A stretch of DNA of 64,000 nt from Zizania palustris (Eukaryota > Streptophyta > Magnoliopsida > Poales > Poaceae): positions 82,454,162 to 82,518,161 of the forward strand of contig JAAALK010000079.1 of the NCBI GenBank assembly GCA_019279435.1. Reading direction: 5' to 3'. A program made the position numbers and the translations under genes. This document shows positions 10,614-19,341 of the stretch, in pieces. Each line of letters opens with the position of its first letter. Position 1 is the stretch's first letter. The notes under the pieces were generated by a model, which had not been told where the DNA came from, searched no databases, and saw nothing but the letters and a program-made list of their open reading frames with translations.

Positions 10614-11516
10614 GCGACGTGGCGGGCGTCGTTGGGGGAGGACAGCTGCTTCCGCGCCGTCGACCTGGGCACCGGTGCCGTCTCCGTGTTCTCGGACAAC
10701 AACCTCCACGAGGAGAACGGGCCGCGTAGGCACGTCGACCTGCACGAGTGCCTCCCCGCTAGGTGCTCGGTGGCGCTCATGCTCGGCCAAACCGCATCGG
10801 GGGAGCACAAGGTGCTCCGCATCCGCCATCATATCTACCACCAGTTCGTCGAGGTCTTCACCCTCGCCGACGGCCACTGGAGCGAGGCGACGGGCCCTCC
10901 GAACACCATCCGTACAGACCGCCAGCACAGCGCCGTCGTCAACGGCGTAGCCTACTTCCTCGTCGACCCCATCCTCGACCTCCACGCGGCGGACAGCATG
11001 GCCTCGTTCGACCTCGCCACGGAGCAATGGTCGCTGACGCTCCTCCGCGGGCCGCTAAGCAGTGAAGCCGTCACGAACCGACGCTCCCCTCGTTGGCATG
11101 GCCGTCTCCGCGGTGTCACCCTCGACGTCCTCGACGGCCACCTCATGGTCATCCACCACAACGACGAGGAACTCACCCTTGACCTATGGTTCCGGCTGGA
11201 CAACTCCGGCGCCGCTGCCGACGACGACGACGAGGCGCGGTGGTGCCGGCGATACGCCATCCGGTACTATGCCGTATTCCATTTGTTCTACGAGGACGAG
11301 GTGGAGCCCCTCTGCGTGCTCGACGACGACCGTGGCAGGGTGGTCTTGTGGGTGTGGCGACATGGACGCCGTGATGCCGTGCTCTGGGTGTACGATCCGA
11401 CCTGCGATGCCGCCGTGGACGTCGTCGAGATCGCCAACTGCGTCGATGTCGCTGTGTGCACACGAGGAACCTTGTCGTTGGGTAGCTCACCAAGAGGAAC
11501 TGGAGCACCTCATTAA
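10614..11516 (+). pseudogene. F-box-associated-type protein gene, 5' truncated
   Basis: An uninterrupted ~300-codon frame with no ATG near its start; the open frame begins only where the LTR ends. The sequence is strongly GC-rich, unlike its neighbours. Features typical of grass F-box-associated domains are visible: repeated beta-propeller-like strands such as YFLVDPILDLHAADSMASFD, a run of acidic residues (AAADDDDEARWCRRY), and a WVYDPTCDAAVDVVEIANC segment near the end. The N-terminal F-box itself is missing, presumably separated by the retrotransposon insertion. Substrate-recognition F-box genes form a huge, fast-evolving family in grasses, so no specific role can be given. A functional short protein from an internal start is possible but unlikely. 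Confidence 0.65.
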
Positions 11517-13019
11517 TTTGTAAGTTATTAGATTAAGTGATTTTACAGTAGTACCAAGAGTGAGAGGTATCGAGATGTAACATAATTTTAATGTTAATTT
11601 TAATATTTCTTAAGTCCCATTTGGTAGGGATTTTCCTACCTGATTCAGGTGAGAATCATGAGAATCTGTACCAAACGGTAAATTTTTCTCAAATTCAGAT
11701 CTGAATGAGATAGAATCAATTCTTCTTTTTACATAGGGGAGTTGAATCTGTGAAAAACCTGATTCAACCTGATTCTCCGGTGAATCCCGCAGCCTATTTC
11801 GTTATTTACCCATAAAGTTTGCAAGTATTTACCCATGCCATCGATATACCCCATCCTGACTCTCTCTCCTAGCCCTAACGCCTGGCTACAAAGCCATCTA
11901 CAGAACAGCCCACTGCGCCACCACTGCTCTCCCGCCGCGCTGCCCCTTTCCCACTACGACGTCCCTCCCGCTGTGGCTCCCATCTTGTTGCGCCGCCCCG
12001 GCCCTCCCGCTGCGCCGCGCCTCCGGCCACACCTCTCCTGATCGAGCAAACAACACATTACAAGGTAATTTCTGATTTTTTTTTATTTTTTTCTTCAATC
12101 TGCATGTGTCATGTGAAAGAACCTGATAGGGCACTAAGAATTTTGTTCTCTCAAGCTATGATATAATAGCAACTTGTATAATTCATATAATTTATTATAT
12201 TATATTTTCTAGATGCTTATTTGTGAACAAGTTATTTCTATATGTTTGAAATTACATAATTCTATAATTTGTGAGGTTAAGTTAAACTAGTCATTTCATA
12301 CCAAGATACTCTCTTATATAAATTAGAATCTCTTATATAAATTAGAATCTAGTCATCCAGCCAAACAGTCCCACGTGATTATGATTCACCACATAATCAC
12401 TTCACTAGAGAATTAGAATCAAAATCAGGAGAATCAGAGCATTAAAAATTATGTATATCTTGATACCTTCTTTCGAGTATAAAATTTCTCGATTAGCTTA
12501 TCCTTTTTGCTTTCTTTATATATTTTTAATAAACAAATAGGTTTATGATTTTGATACAGAGTAGCTGAATTAAGAGTATTTAGTCAAACAATCTTATTTT
12601 ATTTTAAACTAAAATAAGAATATAAACTGTTTTATTTTATAATATTTGAGGACTAAATCTGTATCAAGCAATCCTTTAATTATCGTGCATTTTTTAAGAA
12701 AAAATGCATTTGTTGTTTGCTTATTTCTAATGTAACTGTTTGAGGAAAATACTTTTACTAACAAGGTTTAAATAAATAATATTGTGAAACCCCCTTCAAA
12801 GGTGAAACTAGTGCTTCAACAAGAATTACAACTGAGTCCTTTGAAGACCGATGGTTTGGAGCAACCCATTATATTGAAGCCCTCTTTCCTCTAGATGGCT
12901 GTGACGTCGAAACCACGGACTCCTTGTCCCTTCCGACAAGACGTGTGTCTTGTCCTATTCACATGGAGCGTTACTAAAACTACCCATATATAAATTCACT
13001 AATCACGTTGTAATAGTAG
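11517..13019. other. Non-coding interval with possible transposon ends
   Basis: AT-rich, with no supported gene. A GC-rich patch at 11830-12050 looks like a cereal 5' UTR or exon, followed by a GT splice-like site (AGGTAATTTC near 12062). It is flanked by CCATTTGGTAGGG (near 11618) and CCAAACAGTCCC (near 12361), which read like inverted transposon ends. A 22-bp direct duplication (TCTTATATAAATTAGAATC) occurs at about 12310-12350. The last ~240 bases may belong to an older element that the Copia element entered. Confidence 0.4.
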
Positions 13020-15021
13020 TGTTGGACCGGAAACGGCGACCAGAGGGGGGGTGAATGGGAGCTTTTAAAATTTCGGGCTAAAAACTTAGCCTTCGGTTCT
13101 GTTCAGTCTTCTGCGGAACAGGCTTCGAACACAACCTTCGAAGGTCTGGTTCGGAGGTACTTTGACACCTTCGAACACAGGCTTCGGAGTGGCAAAAGTT
13201 CGAAGCCAAGAAGACTTCGCTCCACTTACAACCCTCGAAAAATCTACTCTGCTAAGTCAGTGCAGGCTCCGCACACGAGGTGCTTCGAGCAGGCTTCGCA
13301 CTTCACCCTTCGCAAGAGTGGACAGCCCTCTGAGGACTTCGACCAAGTACTTGGCGACAGCAACGGGTGCTGGGCTTCGTACCCGAAGGTCTACACGCAC
13401 ACGCAAATGGACTACGCTAAGGGCTTCGACACAGGAAGCACTCCGGGAAAAGATCAGGGCTTCGCTAGTAAGCTGCGAGGTCTTGCCTCGTGTTACACAG
13501 AGCGAGAGCACACTGACAAAACACACCTCGCACGAAAAACAACCTTCGCCTCAACAGGCTTCGGTGCACAAAACTAGCGAAGTATGTAGATCGAGCTCAA
13601 GCAAAAAGCACAAGACAAACAGGGCTTCGCCGCTTGAACAAGGAACACTGAAAATGAACTCAGGATGTATTCAATCGAAGTGTGGCTACAGGAGCTCAAC
13701 AGTAAATGCTCAAAGTGTTAAATGTTACCTACCGAGCCCCCATATTTATAGCCCATGGATTCATCCTAAGGAAGTGACTACTTTACCCCTAGGGTTTACA
13801 TTCATTTTGTCTCTTCAGAACTAAGGGGTACAAAAGGTAGTCCACCTCTTTATTCTGGAGGCTTCTCTGTCAGCTGCAGAGGGGACAGTGTCAGCCTTTT
13901 TCAGAACAGACAGTGTCAGCCTTTACAGTGTTGACTTCTGGAACCTCCCTTCGCACCGGAGGGTGCGGTAGCTTCGGCGAGAAGCCTGCAGCCTGATGGC
14001 CTTCGCTCCGCCGAAGAAGTCCTTCGATACAGTGACGGTTTTAAGCCGAAGCCGTCAAAGCCCTTGGGCCTTCGCACCACCACCTTCGGAGTGGACCACC
14101 ACGGCTTCGCAGCTACTCCGAGCTCAACCACCGTCCGTCCGTGTACCGAAGCCATGCATGGCCGAAGCACCTCAAGTCAACCTCACTCCGGAGCTAGCCT
14201 CGCTCCGAAGTCCTTCACACTCCGAAGCCCTACCTTCGGAGTACCACCCTTCGAAGTCCCTCCTTCGTCCAAGGCCTCCGCATGAAGCATTCCATGAGCA
14301 CTTCGTCGCAGTGTCTCACTCCGAGCACACTCCTCGACGAGCCTCACCCGGACCATGCCTTCGATGCACCTCGACTTCTGAGACCTTCGTTGGGCCACCT
14401 TCGAGTGTCTCCCTCCGGAGCACACTCCGAACACCTTGCCTCCGCAGAGGACTTGTTCCACCAACTCCGAAGTACCTTCGAAGTGCCTCACCTCCGAGGA
14501 CTTTGTCTCGGAGTACCTTCAGTCGGAGCCACGCTCCGCACTCTCTGCCTTCACCTGGCACGCCTCGACCCGAGGACCGACCCGGACCACCTTCGCTGCC
14601 ACCGTGACGGAGCTCCCCGCTCCCCTGGCATCAAGCCACCCGCTTGACCCAGGTTCACCTGGCTCGAACCCTGTCCGTCGCCTCCGAAGTCCCTGCGCAC
14701 CACCGACAAGCAAACAAGTGTATCCAGTACTCCGGAGACCTCTCCGGGTTAGCAACCTTCGGCACACACTCCGGTGTACCGCCCAAAGTACCGAAGCCTT
14801 CGGTACGAACCCAGTCATCGCGTACTGCCGGACCCCTCCGACAAGTACACTCCGCTGCAACAGCTGCAGCAACCACACACCGAACACACTTCGGTGACAC
14901 TACCTCCGAACACCCTTCGGAGGTACCACCTCCGAAGCCCCTCCGGAGGTACCCTTCGAACAGAGGGTAAAATCCAGTCAATCACTCATCACAAAACACC
15001 GAAACCACCCTTGGTTTCTCA
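13020..15021 (-). repeat. 3' LTR of the Sirevirus-type element (left copy)
   Basis: Identical by eye to 21869-23870. In element sense it starts TGAGAAACCAAGGG and ends GGTCCAACA. It is rich in CTTCG/CGAAG words in both orientations, giving many short palindromes such as TTCGAA and many CpG sites. Long ORFs here are chance results of this composition. It is preceded (element sense) by the polypurine tract at 15023-15033. Confidence 0.95.
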
Positions 15022-16174
15022 ATCTCCCCCTTGATGAGTGCATTGACAACCAAATCCAAGTTCAAGAAAATTTAAAAAAATTTCAGCACACAAGTGACCA
15101 TAAAAACTCAAAAAGAGCCAAAGCATGTCACTTGATAAAAGAAATTTTCTCCCCCTTTGTAAAAGAGTAAAAGCCCCTTCGGCAAATCTCCCCTTGAATA
15201 AGAACTCCCCCTGAGTTAAGCAAATGTTTCTCCCCCTTTAGAAATAATGCCTTCTTGCAGCAGAGAACATAGCAAAATCTCTCCCCCTTTGGCAATGCAA
15301 GCATCAAGGAGCATTCAAAAGATGCAAAGCTGCGAAATGAATAGAATTGCAAGGACATATAATGCAAAAATATGCCAAAATTAACACAAATGATCATGTG
15401 CTCAGCTCAATTTAACAATCTGTGAAACAAGATGATGGCATGTGATTTTGTCATTTTTGAAGTAAAAGCATCACCACGTAATCAAAGCAGCTAGACATGA
15501 GAAGGCAAGGACTGCGCAAAGCTAACAAGTTCTACCCTAGACAGACAAGTCTTGTTCAAAAGGAGCTTGTGAAAGCAATCTTGATGAGCAATTAATTTTG
15601 TTGTTCTTTTTCGTAATGCCAGGGGTTATTTGTTTGTCCACCTTATACTTTCCAATCAGGCCAAGCCTAGGCATGAAAGCCATCTGAAGCTTAAGGCGGT
15701 GATTTTGGCATACACTACACTATTCCAGTTCAGACCAAGGTGCAATGGTAAGCAGTCTAGAATAGAGCAGTGCGACAAACAAACCCTCCTGGATCTTTTC
15801 CTTGAAACCAGGTAAATCATGGATTTTTTATTTTGATTTTGAGGAATTTAATATTTTGATGAATATCCATGAATAAAGAACACAGGTTTTCAAGTTGCAA
15901 CTTTTAGCATCCAAGGAACAGTGTCTTGCTGTCAAGTAGATAAAAGATAGCTAAAAGCAGTCCTGCCTAATCAAACTAGATACAAGATTGTGCGATGAGC
16001 AAATTTTGATTTTTAGAAAATAAAACATCATGCACAATCAATGTTCCAGACATATTTCATAGAGCTGAGCTGACATGATTTCTGTGAATTAAAAGCAGGC
16101 ATATAATAGCAAAAGATGTAAGTGCAATTCCACACATAATGAGCATATGCAAGACAATTAAAATCAGCTCCCCC
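15022..16174 (-). other. 3' region of Sirevirus-type element with repeated polypurine tracts
   Basis: No ORF of note. In element sense, GGGGGAG-type purine tracts recur at 16166-16175, 15279-15290, 15229-15240, 15204-15212, 15187-15195 and 15148-15158, and at 15023-15033 directly beside the 3' LTR. Only the last is in the normal priming position. Multiple polypurine tracts upstream of the 3' LTR are a described Sirevirus trait. No envelope-like ORF is visible. Confidence 0.8.
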
Positions 16175-18157
16175 TCACAAAATGCCGTAAGGGTGACAAA
16201 TGCCAAGTTCCCCACGCAAGTAAGCAAATCGAGAAGCATCGAGGGGTTTTGTAAAAATGTCGGCAAGCTGGTGTTGGGTATCAACATATTGAAGTTCAAT
16301 ATCACCCTTCTCATTGTGATCTCTGAGAAAATGATACCGTACATCAATGTGTTTGGTTCTGGAGTGCTGAACCGGGTTGTTTGCAATACAAATGGCACTA
16401 GTGTTATCACAGAAAAGTGGAACACTCTTATAATCTAACCCGAAATCCCGCAAAGTGGAAACCATCCACAAAATCTGAGAGCAACAGCTAGCTGCAGCAA
16501 CATATTCGGCCTCGGCCGTCGATTGTGCAACACTAGACTGTTTGCGGGAAGACCAGCAAACCAGAGACGTACCCAGAAAATGACAAGTACCAGAGGTACT
16601 CTTCCTATCAATTCTACACCCAGCAAAATCCGCATCTGAATAACCTCTAAGACATAAAGATGAAGATGCTGAATACCATATGCCAAATTCAAGGGTGTGT
16701 TTGAGATACCTTAGGATGCGCTTTACCGCTTGACGGTGCGAAGCTCGTGGCGAAGCCTGAAAACGAGCGCACAGACATACTGCGAAGTGTATGTCCGGCC
16801 TCGTGGCAGTCAAGTAGAGGAGGGAGCCGATCATGCTCCGGAACTCCTTCTGATCTACGGCTTCTCCATCTTCGTCAGGGTCCAATGCTACAGATGTAGC
16901 CATTGGAGTGGCGAGGGGCTTCGCATCGGACATGTCGAACTTCTTGAGCAGGTCCTTGGTGTACTTTGTCTGGTGGACAAAAGTACCTTGTTTGCTTTGC
17001 TTGATTTGCAAACCAAGGAAAAAGGTGAGTTCACCCATCATTGACATTTCAAACTCCCTGCTCATGGTATCTGCAAACTCGGCAACTAAAGCATGAGAAG
17101 AGCCACCAAAGATGATATCATCCACATAAATCTGAACTAGGAGGAAATCTTTGCCATGCTTGAGAGTAAACAAAGTTTTATCAACAGAGCCCATTAAGTA
17201 CCCTCGCTCAAGCAGAAAAGACTTAAGTCTATCATACCACGCCCGAGGGGCCTGCTTGAGTCCATAAAGAGCCTTATGAAGTTTAAGGACTTTATGTGGG
17301 TACTTGGGGTTTTCAAAACCAGGGGGTTGTTTTACATAAACATCTTCACCTATGAAGCCATTAAGAAAAGCACTTTTGACATCCATTTGATAGAGTTTGA
17401 ATCCCCGGGATGTCGCAAAGGCAAGCAAAATCCTAATGGCCTCAAGGCGAGCAACAGGTGCAAAAGTTTCAGTAAAATCAATCCCTTCTAGTTGAGAAAA
17501 GCCCTGAGCTACTAGTCTAGCCTTATTTCTAACAATTGTCCCATCCTCCCCTTGTTTATTTTTAAAAATCCATTTTGTTCCAATGAAATGAACATTTGGC
17601 GGAGGATCAACTAAAGTCCAGACTTGGTTTCTTTCAAAATTCTCAAGCTCTTCATGCATGGCATTGATCCAACTAGAATCAGAAAGTGCATGACTAACAT
17701 CTAAAGGCTCGAAAGAAGCAACAAAAGCAGCATTAGTGAAATGAGCATGAGAACGTGTTACCCTTTGATCAAGCTCACCAATGATCTGCTCGGGAGGGTG
17801 CATCCTTTGGACATGATGTGGAGCCTCGCGGCGGGATGCAGTCTCCCCCTCAACTTGTGCGTTGGAGTGGTCCAAGATGACCGATGTCGAGGTAGTCGCT
17901 TCGGGACCTCGTGCCGAAGTAGTTGAAGCGGGGTCAGCTTCGGGGGTCGATGTCGAGGGTAGTAGGGGTTCATCCTCGAATTCTCCGGGATCTTCGTCCT
18001 CGAATAAGGTCTGTTCCATGTCGTGTTCATTTGCCTGTTCAAGAGCAGAACTAACAGAGGGGGTTGATTCATCAAAAGTCACATCACATGACTCGATGAC
18101 AGTGTTAGTTTCCAAGTTATAAACACGATAAGAATGACCATGAGTAGTATAACCCAA
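16175..18157 (-). CDS. Sirevirus-type reverse transcriptase-RNase H
   Basis: 660-aa frame, one frame off from the integrase frame. The start reported here is only the first in-frame Met after the frameshift. An acidic linker is followed by RT (KWIFKNKQGEDGTIVRNKAR, then YQMDVKSAFLNG) with catalytic IYVDDIIFGGSS and both aspartates. The RNase H Copia motif set is present: YSDADFAGCRIDRKSTSG, SSVAQSTAEAEYVA, and HIDVRYHFLRD before QLADIFTKPL. All catalytic residues appear intact. The stop is TGA at 16175-16177, immediately beside the first of several polypurine tracts. The three pieces could act as one polyprotein only with stop readthrough and a frameshift. Otherwise this copy depends on relatives for its enzymes. 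Confidence 0.9.
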   Translation of the reverse strand: MGYTTHGHSYRVYNLETNTVIESCDVTFDESTPSVSSALEQANEHDMEQTLFEDEDPGEFEDEPLLPSTSTPEADPASTTSARGPEATTSTSVILDHSNAQVEGETASRREAPHHVQRMHPPEQIIGELDQRVTRSHAHFTNAAFVASFEPLDVSHALSDSSWINAMHEELENFERNQVWTLVDPPPNVHFIGTKWIFKNKQGEDGTIVRNKARLVAQGFSQLEGIDFTETFAPVARLEAIRILLAFATSRGFKLYQMDVKSAFLNGFIGEDVYVKQPPGFENPKYPHKVLKLHKALYGLKQAPRAWYDRLKSFLLERGYLMGSVDKTLFTLKHGKDFLLVQIYVDDIIFGGSSHALVAEFADTMSREFEMSMMGELTFFLGLQIKQSKQGTFVHQTKYTKDLLKKFDMSDAKPLATPMATSVALDPDEDGEAVDQKEFRSMIGSLLYLTATRPDIHFAVCLCARFQASPRASHRQAVKRILRYLKHTLEFGIWYSASSSLCLRGYSDADFAGCRIDRKSTSGTCHFLGTSLVCWSSRKQSSVAQSTAEAEYVAAASCCSQILWMVSTLRDFGLDYKSVPLFCDNTSAICIANNPVQHSRTKHIDVRYHFLRDHNEKGDIELQYVDTQHQLADIFTKPLDASRFAYLRGELGICHPYGIL

Positions 18158-19341
18158 AAGATCCCGTCAGAAGATCGCGACTCAAATTTATCCAAGTTAC
18201 CACGTTTTAGGATAAAGCAGCGACAGCCGAAAACTCGAAGATGAGTAACCTTGGGCTGTCTCCCAAAACGCAGCTCATAAGATGTTAAATTTAAAATTGA
18301 GCGCAAGAAAATTCGGTTTGAGATGTAACATGCAGTGTTCATGGCCTCAGCCCAGAATTTTCTAGGAGTCCTATGCTCATCAAGCATCGTCCTAGCCATC
18401 TCAACCAAAGTGCGGTTTTTCCTCTCAACAACACCGTTCTGTTGAGGAACCCGCGGAGCAGAGAATTGATGTTCTATGCCATGCTCCATGCAAAAGTCAA
18501 CAAAGAGACTATTTTTGAACTCGGTGCCATTGTCGCTTCGAATGAATTTTAATGCACCAGGGAGTTCAGTAAAAAGTCTCAAAGCCAAGCTCCGAAAGTG
18601 TGAAAACACTTCATCCTTGCTGGCAAGAAAGAAGACCCAAGAGTAGCGAGAGAAATCGTCGACAATAACAAGTACATACCACTTGCCGCCTAAAGAACTA
18701 ACCCGAGAAGGACCTACAGTGTCCATATGGAGAAGTTCTCCGGGCTGTTCAGTCATCACTGTGGTGACTGGCGAATGCGAAGCGGCAATCATTTTTCCAT
18801 GTCGACATGGAGCGCAAACTAAATTCTTCTCAAACTTGAGCTTGGGCAATCCTCGGATCAAACCTAGGGCGCTCAGACGAGCGAGCAATTCAAAGCTCAT
18901 ATGCCCTAGTCTCCTATGCCACTTCCAAAGCTCAGAAGTCGAATGTGCAACAAGACAATGAGAAGAACCAGACGACTCTGAAAAATCAGCTCCAAAAACT
19001 CTCCCAACCCTAAAGATCTTACAAACCACAACGCCATCAGAATTGAGCACTTGCGAAGTATCGCGATGAAATCGCACTTCGAAGCCCTCATCAAGCAACT
19101 GAGATACAGACAACAAATTGTATCCCAGGTTTTCAACCAAAGCAACATCTTTGAGAGTGAAGTTCGTGTTAATCCTTACCACACCTTTACCTTTCACTCT
19201 ACTCCTTCGATTGTTTCCGAAGGTGATATGTTCCCTTTGCTTGGTTGTGGTGAGGCTGGAGAACCAATTTGCATCTCCGGTCATGTGGCGCGAACAACCG
19301 GAGTCCATTATCCACGTGCCCTCCAAGCCTCGACCTGTTGC
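18079..19341 (-). CDS. Sirevirus-type protease-integrase region
   Basis: Continues in the same frame as Gag immediately after its TAG. The protease active site is WIMDSGCSRHMTG. Integrase has the zinc-binding HRRLGHMSFELLARLS with CAPC, then the catalytic D (HMDTVGPS), D (IRSDNGTEFKN) and E (PQQNGVVERKNRTL), followed by the ELRFGRQPKVTHLRVFGC segment. Near 18165 the frame departs from the family reading after SRSSDGIF. The family continuation (GYTTHGHSYRVYNLE) is found in the next frame, so one base has been lost in a T run there. The residues after that point (18079-18163) are out of frame and meaningless. Confidence 0.88.
   Translation of the reverse strand, partial: ATGRGLEGTWIMDSGCSRHMTGDANWFSSLTTTKQREHITFGNNRRSRVKGKGVVRINTNFTLKDVALVENLGYNLLSVSQLLDEGFEVRFHRDTSQVLNSDGVVVCKIFRVGRVFGADFSESSGSSHCLVAHSTSELWKWHRRLGHMSFELLARLSALGLIRGLPKLKFEKNLVCAPCRHGKMIAASHSPVTTVMTEQPGELLHMDTVGPSRVSSLGGKWYVLVIVDDFSRYSWVFFLASKDEVFSHFRSLALRLFTELPGALKFIRSDNGTEFKNSLFVDFCMEHGIEHQFSAPRVPQQNGVVERKNRTLVEMARTMLDEHRTPRKFWAEAMNTACYISNRIFLRSILNLTSYELRFGRQPKVTHLRVFGCRCFILKRGNLDKFESRSSDGIFWVILLMVILIVFITWKLTLSSSHVM

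Noticed and set aside
13162..14970. Many overlapping 100-220-codon frames on both strands, repeated at 22011-23819
   Set aside because: They lie within the LTRs, appear in all frames because of the GC/CpG-rich CTTCG composition, and match no protein.
18150..18175. Programmed ribosomal frameshift signal in the Sirevirus-type pol
   Set aside because: No canonical X XXY YYZ heptamer in the right frame and no obvious downstream structure; a one-base deletion is simpler.
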